DNA of 64,000 nucleotides, taken from the NCBI GenBank assembly GCA_930367215.1, contig OV884059.1:72759393-72823392 (forward strand). The letters run 5' to 3'. The translations under genes and the position numbers were made by a program. Of this stretch, positions 11,250 through 21,744 are shown piece after piece. The notes beneath the pieces were generated by a model that did not search any database, was not told where the DNA came from, and saw nothing but the letters and a program-made list of their open reading frames with translations. The first letter of the stretch is position 1, and every line of letters begins with the position of its first letter. This DNA comes from Pollenia angustigena (Eukaryota; Arthropoda; Insecta; Diptera; Polleniidae).

Positions 11250-11720
11250 GTTCTTGCTTTTCATTGAAAGGTAATTTTTGACAGAAAATTGTTTCTAATT
11301 TAAATCGAAACGTAATTTTGACAGAAATTTGTTTCTGCTTTTAACAGAGAATAATTTTCAATAGAAAAAGTAGCCTTTTACCTTTATTTAAGGACAATTT
11401 TCTACAGAAAATTATGTCTGCCATTCAAAGAAAATGATTTTTCAGTAAAAAATTGTCTTTGATTTTTTAAGCACACGCTAATTTTTTTTGGGAAAATGTC
11501 TCCGTTTTAAACAGAGAGAATAATTTCCAATGTTCGCTAGAAAAATATCTGCGCTTTTAGAGAGCAAATCTTATATAAAAAATTTTACTTATTTTTTACG
11601 GAGAGGAAATTATCTATTTTTAACAGAAGTGAATTTTCTATAGAAAAATGTTTTATTTGTTGCTGACACTGAATAAAGCGATTTTTCTATAAAAAATTTA
11701 TTATAATTCCTTATTTCAAA
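11250..11720. repeat. Degenerate tandem array, period ~55-60 bp
   Basis: The sequence recycles a unit of the type 'CTTTTAACAGAGAATAATTTTCTATAGAAAATTG' about eight times with many substitutions. Blocks such as TTTTGACAGAAA, TTCTACAGAAAAT and TTTCTATAGAAAAA recur at fairly even spacing. It could be an old satellite or the internal repeats of a decayed element. No termini were found. Confidence 0.6.
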
Positions 11721-11780
11721 GAGAAAGAAAAGTGGAAACATAGATGGCGCATTCCTCCTTTTAAAATTAAATGCTAAAGG

Positions 11781-12518
11781 CTCAGTTAGGCGAACGTTGC
11801 TGTACCGTATCTGTACTGTATCAATCAGCTGTTCGCTTCTTGTTATATGAAAACCAATACAAAAGCTTACCGAAATGCAATGTACCGTAGTTGCAACGTA
11901 CCAATCTGTATAAAATAGAATTTCATGCCGTTGTTACGTGACATTTGTAAGACAGTGATGGGCGGCTTGTATGTTACATTGAATGCGGGTAATTTTGCTC
12001 TTTTTTTTTGGTACTTTTTTTAGTATATCTATGGAATTGCGACAAAACAACTTACAATGCAACATATTTCCAAATATACATATGCTTAGATGTTTAAAAT
12101 AAACAAATGCATATACATATACAATGGAAATGTGAAACATATATTAGACTTTAAATGGTATCAAAACCTTGTTTGGTGTATGCACATTTACAATATATGT
12201 ATGCTTAAAATTTATACATGCTAAAATACAAATTTATTTATTGTAAATCTATAATAAAAATATTAAATTATTAAAATTTTTACATACCCAAAATACTGTT
12301 TTAATACCATTTAAATCACGTGGTACCTTTTCTGCACAACGGTCACCATTTGAGCATTTTTGATTCCCATCACTGTGTGTTTTGTTTTATGTATACTTTT
12401 TCTTTTTGTTTATGTATGGGAAAACATATGACACGTTTTTAAACGTTCTATAAGTGCACCAACGTGCTTACAGTACGGTGCGGTACATTACGGGTACAGC
12501 AACGTTCGCCTAACTGAG
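11781..12518. mobile_element. ~740-bp MITE-like element with 26-bp inverted repeats
   Basis: The ends (11781-11806 and 12493-12518) are inverted copies beginning CTCAGTTAGGCGAACGTTGC, followed by degenerate TACCGTA repeats on both sides. The interior includes a second inserted element (11953-12375). No convincing target duplication was found, so the superfamily is open. Confidence 0.75.
11953..12375. mobile_element. Nested hAT-type MITE with CAGTGATGGG ends
   Basis: Both ends read CAGTGATGGG going inwards, a form typical of hAT termini. It lies wholly inside the larger inverted-repeat element. The flanking 8-mers no longer match, so the insertion is old or the end call is slightly off. A 68-codon minus-strand frame inside is AT-rich and not transposase-like. 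Confidence 0.55.
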
Positions 12519-12611
12519 TCTTAATGCACATGACGTCAAAATGGCGTCACGCAAGAACAAATTGTATGATATTGTGTTTTCAAAACAAAGCACAATAGTC
12601 TTTGTCTAAAG

Positions 12612-12701
12612 CTGCGATCGGCAAAATCAGGGCGCCGATTTTGTAAAATTCATACAACGCATACAATCGCAAAATGTAATAGTATAGGATGCCGATCGCA
12701 G
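12612..12701. mobile_element. 90-bp micro-MITE with perfect 8-bp target duplication
   Basis: Flanked by GTCTAAAG (12604-12611 and 12702-12709). The ends are inverted CTGCGATCGGC. The interior is markedly richer in GC than the surroundings. An 8-bp duplication fits hAT-like transposition. It cannot encode protein and is among the smallest well-delimited elements here. Confidence 0.8.
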
Positions 12702-12715
12702 GTCTAAAGTCACAC

Positions 12716-12862
12716 AGTCTTAAGTATTTTTACGAAAATGCAACCCTGTCATGTTAAGTTTTTATTGTTTTTTAAACATTTTCAAACAGTAACAAGATCA
12801 GGGAAGCATTTTCGAAAAATACTTAATACTTTGTGGGGAAGAGTATAACGGCCTTAAGCAAC
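12716..12862. repeat. Family K fragment
   Basis: Shares ATGCAACCCTGTCATGTTAA and a GGCCTTAAG-containing block with the inverted sequence at about 44135-44225. About 100-150 bp are shared. The element type is unknown. Confidence 0.45.
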
Positions 12863-13271
12863 ACAAGATAACAGACCTGCACAATACATAATCTTTTTTT
12901 TTTTATTCATGTGCTTGTTATAATAAAAACGCGTCTCTCTGGAGGCAGAGGGATAGATTGTTCCTTACGTTGATCTATTTTGTTTTAACTTTTTTGAAAT
13001 TTTAAAATTTGTTTTTGTTTTAAATGTAAAATAAACGAGCGAGTCTTGCGCTCGTGCTATTCAAACAGGCAGAAAGATATGAAGTTTAGAAACATGTCAT
13101 GTGTAGTGTTGAACATTAATTACCGTTCTTTCGTATCGTAGAGTGTTAAGAGAAAAGATTCTGAAACTAACAAAAATTTTTCATTTAAAATGCAGACCAC
13201 ATTTATACATTTTTATCGTTTACAATTTGTTTGTAAGCTTTAACACAAAACCAACAACTTTTAAATATTTT

Positions 13272-14155
13272 ATTATACCCTTCACCGAAGGTAAAAGTAA
13301 AAGTTTGTCATCCCGTTTGTGATTTCTACAATATTGATCTTAGACCCTATGATGTGTATATATTCTGGATCCTTGTGAGAAGGGAAGCTCAAATCACGAT
13401 GGCCGTCCTTTGGAATTGGTTTTCCAAAGACCCGATAATTGATGGCTTCGGTTGTTATATATTTAAGTCACGGATTTGGAGAAGTGGGCGTGGTTGTTCT
13501 TATACAAGGACCTTGTGGATTTCTTTATATCTGGAGAACGGAAAGTGCCAAAATAACCAAATTACGTGCAAAAATCTAGGTTGTCAACACACAGCATCTG
13601 ACAAAATATGGGCGGCTTTAGAGAAGTAGGCGTAGTACATCCCATAAAAAGAACTTGTAGATTTCTGAATGTCTGGAAAGCGGCAACGGCCAAAGCTTCA
13701 AAATCGGAAACAAGCGTCTTGATTAGCAATAATAAGACAAAATATGTGCGGTATTGGACAAGTGGGCGTGGCACAAAAGACATTTATTTATATCTTAAGA
13801 ATGGTAAGAGAAAAATGGACTCAATTTATAACACATAGCTGGATTATAATAATATACAAAGGCTTTAAAAAAAATGGGCGGGATAAGAAAAGTAGGTATG
13901 GCACCTCCCTAACTGAAAGATTATAGATTTATGCATATCTGGAAAACGACAAGTGCCAAAGTTTTCAAATTAGGTACAAGCATCTTGGTTAACAATACAC
14001 AACATCCGACAAAATGTGGGCAGGATTAGAGAAGTGGGAGTGGCAAAATTATATTTATTTTTGTCTATGGAATGGTATTTATTTAAGTTTCTGTTCTTAT
14101 CGTACCATGGTGAAGGGTATACAAGATTCGGCATAGCCGATTAAACCACTCTATC
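13272..14155. repeat. Family B repeat with internal ~130-145-bp tandem units
   Basis: Begins TATACCCTTCACCGAAGG and ends GGTGAAGGGTATACAAGATT then GGCATAGCC, so the extremes form inverted TATACCCTTCACC motifs. Inside, about five degenerate units carry GGGCGG..GAGAAGTGGGCGTGGCAC, ATATCTGGAGAACGGCAAGT and AGCATCCGACAAAATATG in order (starts near 13480, 13597, 13736, 13866, 13998). Overlapping frames of 60-91 codons are by-products of these repeats. It has the form of a non-autonomous element, class unknown. Confidence 0.7.
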
Positions 14156-14159
14156 ATGT

Positions 14160-14780
14160 TTTTTATATAAATTTATTTGAAATTTGAATGAGCCAAGTAG
14201 ATACATGTATTTTCTCAATTTTTTGAGAAGAAAAAAATACATGTACACACATTTAAAAACAAGTAACTCAAAAACGGTTTTGTTAGTAGTTTGGCCTAAA
14301 TTCTAACTGTTGCTGATCAATGCTAAGTAAATCTAAAATTATTTCGAAATTTTTTTGTTGGTTTTTTGTTATATTTAAAACTTCTTGGTCGGGTAGTGAA
14401 ATTAAATGTCAATACGTTTATGAAAAAAATATGTATATATGTATGCATAGAAGTGGGGTTTTATTTAAGCATTGATCACAATTCATGAAACCCTATCCCA
14501 GTAAAATTTTCGTTACTTTTTCAAAATGAATAGCTTCTTTCACTAATTTTTTAGTAGCTTTTTTATATAACTACTTCTATAACAACTTCAATAACTCCTT
14601 TTTTTTGGATGTAAATAGGTAAAAAAATAATGACTCACGTCGGAATGCGTTCATTTTGCGACATCCCTTGTAAAATTCATTGCTTCTTTCAGTAGAATTG
14701 TAAGTAGTGCTTTTATTTTTTTCAAAATTGCGCCTTAATATTTTCTTTATATATGATTTGTTTGGTTTTAAAAATCAGCC
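14160..14780. other. Non-coding stretch, no gene seen
   Basis: AT-rich with a small palindrome (TACATGTATTTTCTC against its inverse, 14200-14245). No conserved frame or recognised element. Confidence 0.5.
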
Positions 14781-14784
14781 AAGT

Positions 14785-15470
14785 CAAACTATTATTTCAC
14801 AAAGATGTACGCCCTCGGAAAGGGGATTAAGCGCCTCTACCATATAAGTTAGGGAACAATTGGCTTTTTACTACAATGTGGAACCTTATGTGGAACTTGG
14901 TGGAACCCATAACCACCAAGGTTCGTAGGGATCATTTTAAGGATATTTTACCTGCATTTGTTACATCCTCTGGGGAAATCAGACGCAGTCAATACCTGTG
15001 GTTCACCAAAAACCTAAAATTCTTCACGATTCTTTAGTTCGTGCTCGCGGCTGACCAGAAATCGTATCTGGTACCACGGCAGTAAGTAGCCCCCGGATGA
15101 CTCGGCATCGAACTGACTATTTGCTGATTCATATCTTTCTGGTAGATTGTCTTTGGAGAAGTTTGACCTGTCCGCTGACAGGATGCTGCCAGTGGTTGTG
15201 GTCTACTACTTAAAGTCACAGTAAGGCGGAGCCCACTAAAGGCCTGATTTTTCGCAACTTGTGGGAAGTTGGGTCTAAGAAAGGATCTTCCCGAGATGCT
15301 GTTGGCATTTTCCCAAAAGCAGCATAGATTTCACAGTTCTTTTAAATCTCTCCCGCTCGAGGGCGGTGGGTAAACGCATTGCTTGTTGAAACCATGAGTT
15401 AAGGCCATACGGCATGTGCCCATGTAAATCTTTTCCACAATTATGGTGATGGGTAGTTAAGATTCGGCAC
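14785..15470. repeat. Family F repeat, relatively GC-rich
   Basis: Related to 42600-43140: both contain CTGACTATT, CTTTCTGGTAG/CTTGCTGGCAG, 'ACTTGTGGGAAGTTGG' and 'GGATCTTCCC..GTGTACTGTTG' blocks in the same order. Base composition differs clearly from the AT-rich flanks. It may be an untranslated part of a retroelement. The small frames on the minus strand are not recognisable. Confidence 0.5.
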
Positions 15471-15479
15471 AACTGCAAA

Positions 15480-16619
15480 TAATACTTTAAAATGTTTTAC
15501 TTCAATTTTCCACTGTTTTTTGCTACTGTTACTGACAGCAAATTTCTTACATTTAAATTGTGGTTTAAAGCACATTTTTTATATTCAAACAACTCACATT
15601 CTAATACTGGGCTCCACGACATTATCAGTGTAAATATGTATGTTGGTTATGAAGAGTTTCTGGTTTAATTCAAAAATATGCTCGTCTTCTTATTCCCATA
15701 CATATAAACTAACTGAAATACTCTTCAAAAATGTTTATTATATCTTTTATAAGGATTCACATATACACATTCTATAGACCATACATATATGCAAATATTA
15801 GTAATAAAAACAACCCAACGGTCAATATTAAAAGGATCGAAAGTGGCAGGCCTTTTTGAATGCCTCTAGATTCTTTTCTAATAGATTTGCTTCATATGAT
15901 ATCCAGCCTTCAGAAGTATGGCTTTTAGCCGGTATACATTTATTTTTGAAAGAAGTTCCAAAATATTCAGGACTTATTCGCTTCTCCCTTCTTTAGAAAG
16001 GTACAAAGGAAGTTGTTCAGTTTTTTTTTTTTTTTTTGTGAACTTCCTTGCTTTCTTCTTTGGAATGGGAACGAAGTTGTTATTAAAGAGAGTGTGGAAG
16101 TGTGAAAAATAAAAGGAGGGCTTGTGTTTGCTTAATAAGGCCTTCCATTAGGCCTCTTTACTCATTCTTGTTACCGCTGGAAAGGCACCACAAGGAAAAA
16201 GTTGGTCAAACTAAAACTTTCATATTACTTGATGTTGCAAAGAGAATAAAGTTAAAAATCAAAAACAAAAAGAACTCCAACACTAAAAATTTTTAACATA
16301 ATGAAGGAGAAACCATTAGGCTTCAAGGGATTACTTACTATGAAACCAACTAAATTGTTTAACACATGAATGGGAACGTTTATTAAATGGTTTATAAACA
16401 TTTAACATTTTATATTGAGATTTATAGCATTATCTGAGGGCTTAAGACGTCTAAATGGGACACGTTTATAAAGCAGGGATGCAAAATAAGAACTTCCAAA
16501 TTGTACCAATATGTTGAAAACAATTGTGCTTTTAGGAACCCAATTGTACAAAAGTTTTATTAAAATTTTTGTCTTAACAACAAAAAAATCGTATATAACA
16601 ATCCTCTAGTACTTTTATT
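15480..16619. other. Non-coding stretch, no gene seen
   Basis: Holds a T run at about 16021-16038 between imperfectly inverted AGGAAGTTGTTCA and GTGAACTTCCTT. No recognised element ends. Two overlapping 64-codon frames here (15918-16296) have biased composition and no recognisable motif. Confidence 0.5.
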
Positions 16620-17155
16620 CACATATCGCACACTAAATCAGAAACTGTCACAACTTAATATTCAAATATGATTCGGAGTCAGAAAACTGGCTTCAGAAAC
16701 ATCCATAAATCGTTATAACATTTTAAACGTATTGCACATTTTCCTGAGAGGGTCTGCATAATTAACTCTTAGAAATGCCAATGATAAAGATAAGAAATTC
16801 TAGGATGGACGTTGATGAACGTTGAATGATATTTGATTAATCAAAAATCCACAGCAGATGTTACCATTAATAACATTGAATAAAAATGACAGATGAAGCG
16901 TAGTTCTACGACGTTTTGACAAAGGTAGTTTAATAAGACCAAGTCGAGCACAATATGAAGGCAAATTAAGGGATTTAACACGTAATCCAAGAAGACAAAA
17001 CAACAGGAATCATTACTCAATAACACTGGAATGATTTTGGTAGAAAGAGTCCAAAGTTATCGATTCATATTCAAGAATACGACAAACTAGTGCCGTGAAT
17101 AATGTTCTACCAATATATGGATCAGTGGGCTCTTTAGTCCAACCTTTGTTATAAC

Positions 17156-18363
17156 CAGAGAAGACTAAAATGCTTTTTTGCTTTTTTTAGCTGTTTTTTA
17201 TAAAAGCTGCTGTTTTTTTGCTTCTTTTACAATGGTGTTGCTTTTTTTTGATTTTTTCGTTTAAACTTCCCATTTTTGTATTAAAAACTTCGTATGTTAC
17301 TACCAAGGCGAATTCCTCTTTAAAAGTGAATTCGCCTTCGTTACTACCTTTTTGCAACTCTGTTTTCATTTTAAGAATAATCAACTGAAATCATAGTAGG
17401 CTGTTAAAAATAGCAATAAATAAAAAAGTTTAAAATATGCCGAAAGAGAAAAGTAATAGAAATTTTTTTATTAAAAATGGTAAAAACATATGAAGGAGTC
17501 TTTAAAATTGAAGAAAATTAGCTCTTTTGCAATATATGCTACTGCAAAATAAATTGTTCGAAAAAGCCTAATGTGGATCAACATATAAGATGTGGGAAGC
17601 ACCAATTGTCGTCTTCTAAGCAAGAGAACCATCCACAGAAACTAATTACGGAATATCCAGTGACTCCAACTGCCACAACATTTCAAAAGGATCTTTGTAA
17701 AGCATTGTTAGAATCCAACATACCAATTAAAAAAGTTAGTTCTCCCAGTTTTAAAAATTTCATTGAGACATATTCTCAAATGCCGGTTCCGTCTGAACTA
17801 CATACCAGAATTGTATAGGGAAGCTATAGAAAAAATGCGTCAAGCAGCCAAAGACAAATATATATGGACTTCTGTAGATGAAACTACGGACAGCGAACAG
17901 AGATATGTATGTTGCAAATTTTATTTTGGGAGTCTTAGAAGAATTGAAAGAAGAATTATAGAAGAATTATTGAACAGTCAAGTACTTGAAACGGCAAATG
18001 GCGCATATATTGCGGCATTTTGTAATGATTCGTTACAAATATTGTGGGCAGAAGGTAAAGAAGAAAAGAAATCGAGTTTAGCTCTAATGAAATTCTCAAA
18101 CTTAAATACGCACCGTCAACCTCCATTGATGTAGAAAGAAGCTTCTCTTTATAAAAAACGCTTTTAACAGAACGACGTAGAAAATTAAAATTTGAAAAAA
18201 TCCCCTCATGATAGTATATTGTAATAATTTTGATGATGGTGAAGAATTAGAATAAAACATTTTTTAGTGCTTTTTTTGTTGCTGTTTTATCAATTTTTTG
18301 TTGCTTTTTTTATAATTGCTTTTTGCTGTAAAAGTATTGAATATTGCTTTTTTGTCTTCTCTG
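17156..18363 (+). mobile_element. hAT element, 1,208 bp, with perfect 8-bp target duplication
   Basis: Target duplication GTTATAAC at 17148-17155 and 18364-18371; terminal inverted repeats CAGAGAAGAC at both ends. Subterminal regions on both sides are rich in TTGCTTTTTT-type motifs. Removing the element and one duplication restores the reading frame of the surrounding LINE, confirming the borders. It carries a decayed transposase. Confidence 0.92.
17522..18190 (+). pseudogene. hAT transposase (CGGBP1-like type), frameshifted and internally deleted
   Basis: A BED-like zinc finger (CNICYC..QHIRCGKH) is followed by FQKDLCKALLESNIPIKKV and the frame ends in ..VPSELHTR. A +1 frame change leads to KYIWTSVDETTDSEQRYV, the stretch holding the first catalytic acidic residue of hAT transposases. 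Then SQVLETANGAYIAAFCND is followed by a deletion of the rest of the catalytic core. The C-terminal dimerisation motif, LKYAPSTSIDVERSFSL, sits at about 18088-18145 in another frame. The upstream zinc-finger frame lacks an ATG and has a stop just before it. Inactive. Confidence 0.85.
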
Positions 18364-18535
18364 GTTATAACCCAGAGTACCTCTTGTCCTCTTTACTATA
18401 GTTGTTATGGGTAAAGTCAAACTCAATTTAGAGTCAAATAATATACCAAGATATTAGAAACTTTCTACTTATTCCACTTTATAATCATCCAGAAAATAAA
18501 CTGCAGCTATTTGGTTGCTTTTGCTGATCGCAATT

Positions 18536-18715
18536 TACACTTCCCTTAATTCAGCTCTATAAAGTGAATGTTACAAAATCAATTAACACTTCCTTCAGCT
18601 CCATAAAGTGAATGGAAATAATTTCGATTCGTTCAGTACCGAATCAAAGAATTAGAAATAAAATTGCTCTCTAATCGAGAAAGTATTCGTTCACGACTGC
18701 CAGAACTCCTGTATC
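18536..18715. repeat. Fragment related to the ends of the palindromic Tc1-like element
   Basis: TTTCGATTCGTTCAGTACCGA and CTAATCGAGAAAGTATTCG..ACTGCCAGAA resemble the termini at 35610-35660 and 37095-37145. A 30-bp unit (CACTTCC..CAGCTC.ATAAAGTGAATG) is duplicated at about 18538 and 18588. Borders are uncertain. Confidence 0.35.
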
Positions 18716-18725
18716 CCAGAATTGT

Positions 18726-19300
18726 TATACCCACACCACAATAGTGGAGAGGGTATTATGCATTTGTGCTGATGTGTGTAACGCCTTAAAATATTGGTCC
18801 TAGACCCACCTTAAAGTATACCGATCGTATAAGAATCACATTCTGAGTCGAACTAACGAAGTCCGTCCGGCTGGCTGGCTGTCCATGTAACCTTGTGCGC
18901 AAATTACATGTCGCAATTTTGGAGATAATTTGATGAAATTTGGGTCATAGGTTCTTATTAGCACTATTGAAAATCGGCCGAATCGTGGGACCACGAGGGA
19001 AGATAGGGGGAAATTTCTTCCTCTCAAAAACTATCAAACCGATTTCAATGAAATTTAAAACATAGATAGAACCATATCTATATCGACACAAAATGTATGC
19101 ATTTTTTTCAAAAATAGGACCACGAGGGGAGATAGGGGCTATTTTTGCCTCTCACAAACTTTCAAACCGATTTGCATGAAGTTTATAAACATAGATAAAT
19201 CTATATTTATATGGACACATAAGCATGATGTGTTTTTAAATACTGTGGTGTAGGGTATCATATGGTTGGGCTTGACCGAATATACTTGCTTACTTGTTTT
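18726..19300. repeat. Family A repeat, complete-looking copy
   Basis: Starts TTATACCCACACCACAATAG and ends with GTGTAGGGTATCATATGGTT then CGGGCTTGACCGA-type sequence and ACTTGTTT. The inner parts of the two ends form an inverted TACCC(T)ACACCACA pair. Between them are an ATGTCCGTCC-type tract and two ~120-bp units with GGACCACGAGGG. No coding frame; non-autonomous, class unknown. Confidence 0.7.
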
Positions 19301-19329
19301 TTATTGTAATTCAGTCTGATCGGACTTAA

Positions 19330-20085
19330 AATGCCTGAGATGTAAGCAAAGAACCACGATTGCCTCTAATTTTACCTATAATTCCCTTATTGTTGTTGTT
19401 TTTTTTTTTTAATTTTGTTTCTAATGTATATTTGGAGAACGGCGAGAGCAAATTCTCCAAACTAGCTACAAGCGTTGTGGTTATCAATACAATACAGACA
19501 ATATCTGGGCGGAATTGGAGAAGTGGGCGTGCCAAGTCTATACAAAGCCATTAAAGATTTCTATTTAATACGCAGCATCCGACAACACGTAAAAGATTTA
19601 TTTGTATTTAGAGAAAGGTAAGAGAAAGATTATCAAAATTTGGTTATCAACCCACAACCTCTCTAAATAAATGGGCGGGATTAGAGAAGTGAACGTGGCA
19701 CCTGTCGTATAAAGACATTATAGATGTCTGAATATCTTGACTCTAGATAGACTCTAGATTCTAGAGAACGGCAAGTGCCTTAGTTCCCAAATATGACACA
19801 AGCACCTTGGCTTTCAATTCACAACATCCGACAATATGTAGACGGGCTTCAAAGTTATTTTCGGGAATACAAAATTTATTATTAATAAAATTTCTGTATG
19901 ACGTGCTAAATTCCCAATTTTTCATATATGATAAATGCACTGATATTTATTGTTAAGGGTTTCGACGTGGCACAAAATAGATTTATTTGTATTTTTAAAA
20001 AACAGTATTTACATAACTTTTTGTTACTATGTATCACACCATGGTGCAGGGTATAGAAGCCAGCCGAATATAGCGCTCTAATTTA
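19330..20085. repeat. Family B repeat, diverged, with family C piece inside
   Basis: Carries the family B internal unit twice or more (GGGCGGAATTGGAGAAGTGGG, GGGCGGGATTAGAGAAGTG) and ends with ACCATGGTGCAGGGTATAGA. A block at 19857-19965 breaks the unit order and matches family C. No coding potential. Confidence 0.6.
19857..19965. repeat. Family C fragment
   Basis: Contains GGGAATACAAAATTTATTAT, then TGACGTGCTAAATTCCCAAT and GATAAATGCACTGA. The same series occurs at 31264, 60503 and, inverted, at 37237 and 39343. It splits a family B unit. Confidence 0.65.
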
Positions 20086-20342
20086 TTTAATTAACTGCTT
20101 ATTTAAAATTTATTTACTGTTTTAAAATTTAAGACAGCTAAACAGACAATCTGCTTTTACTGCGTGACAAATTGTTGATATTAATATAACAAATATTTAA
20201 ATTTCTTATCTCTTTGTTAAAATAAAAATTAGCTTTTCTTAAATATTTTCTTGCAAATATCAAGATAAAAATCGCACATATTTTTCTTTGTTTTTTTTTT
20301 CTCAGTAATATTTTTATTAATTATTTAAAAATTAAATACAGT

Positions 20343-20899
20343 ACTTTTCGCTAATAGTCACAGCCTTAAGTTGCAACCATAACGTGGACTATATCGCTAA
20401 TGTGAATATAAGGCTAATTCACATATATGCCACTATGACGCATATAACCGAATTCGAATATAATCAAGTTATGTGAATAAATGAAATAAAAAATTCATAT
20501 AACCGACATTAGCCTTATGGTTTTACAACAGAGGGTCATACTGTATAAAAAATAGTTAAAATAATAACAAGATATTTCACAGCTGATACCAACGGCAAAA
20601 ACTAATTTTTTACGAGTAGAGAGTTGATGACAAAAATTTAATGATTTAATTCATTCTTTCTTTGGATGGATTTTTGATTCGAAAACTAAAAAGAGCTTAG
20701 TAAATTTTGCTAATGTGACTATAACGCCATTAATTTGCTTTAATTTTCCCTTTGACTTCTGTTGATAAATGGCATATATGACAAATGTGCTTATATCGCT
20801 AAATGGACTATAACGTTAATATTATATTAAATTAAGTTATACCGGCAAAATAAACAGATAAAATGGAATATATCGCTAATGTGACTATAAACGAAAAGT
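20343..20899. mobile_element. 557-bp MITE-like element with repeated 18-bp motif
   Basis: The ends are 19-bp inverted repeats (ACTTTTCGCTAATAGTCAC and ACTTTTCGTTTATAGTCAC). The interior repeats GCTAATGTGACTATAACG-like sites at about 20395, 20709, 20797 and 20874. A second inverted pair, AGGCTAATTCACATATA and its partner at about 20490-20520, lies in the left half. No coding frame and no clear target duplication. Confidence 0.7.
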
Positions 20900-20904
20900 T
20901 TGTT

Positions 20905-21740
20905 TTTATTAAATATTATTTACATACCTTTCTGTAAATAAATTTTAACAAAGAGTTTCTATGTGCTTTTGTTGTATTTCTGTTTTTTTTTTTTTTAACG
21001 AAACTCATATTGCGCATTCGTTTAAATTTCAAAATTACTTTTCTTTCAATTCTTGAAAATTATCACAAAAAAACATAAAACGTGGAATGGTTTAGAATTG
21101 CAGAAATTGTAGAGCGAATAAATATTTATGTTCTTAAGTGTTTGCTTTTTTATATTTAATAAATATTTAATTATAATTTAAGACTACTTGTATTTATTTC
21201 ATTTGAATCACAGTTCTTATTGATTTTTTTTCTCATACTTTAAAAAGCATTTGTAGGTAATTAAGGTTAAAAGAGTTTAAAAGATATTTAGAGAAGAAAC
21301 GACCAAACCGGTTTGAAATGGATCCACTTTAAATGTTAATAATACCTTTAAAGTGACGAAAGAAGGTTTTAGTTTTTGTAAATCCAAACTGATATTATTT
21401 TCAGTTTTTGTTAACAGGAAATATATTTTTTAAGGTACATACACTCAAAATATTAAGTAGTTAAATTCAAACGAAAATTCATTTTAAACAACTTAAAATT
21501 CATTTTAAAATAAATTTTTTTTTATAGTAACATTGGAAAACTTCCAAATCTTACTGTTTTTTTTAAATTTTTAAAAAGTTACAATTTTAAAAGCCAAAAA
21601 AAAATTAGAAAATTTAGTTTTGACTGCATTATTATAAATGTTTTACAACCAACTCAATTTCTTTCTATTAAATTTAAATAAATCTGGTGCGCATAGTTTT
21701 GCTTATCTCTGTATTTTAAGATTCTCTCTCAATACGTATG
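20905..21740. other. AT-rich non-coding stretch, no gene seen
   Basis: Only AT-rich sequence and T/A runs. No recognised ends, frames or RNA genes. Confidence 0.55.
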
Positions 21741-21744
21741 CAAA

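Larger units (their letters stand above)
16620..18535 (-). pseudogene. Non-LTR retrotransposon (jockey-like), 3' half of reverse transcriptase, split by hAT
   Basis: Read on the minus strand and skipping the hAT insertion, the frame runs YLGILFDSKLSLTL, RTRGTLGYNKGWTKEPTDPY, TLFTALVCRILEY, then a frameshift to LPSYCARLGLIKLPLSKRR and INGNICC..ISFNVHQRPS. This order is the C-terminal part of a reverse transcriptase ORF from jockey/CR1-type LINEs, after the catalytic core. Two or three in-frame stops occur. The copy is 5'-truncated near 18535; the 3' untranslated part shares CGCACACTAAATCA with 41690-41800. Strand and frame are clear; the clade is a judgement. Confidence 0.8.

Noticed and set aside
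13354..13926. Cluster of overlapping frames in the family B array
   Set aside because: They overlap on both strands and follow the tandem repeat units.
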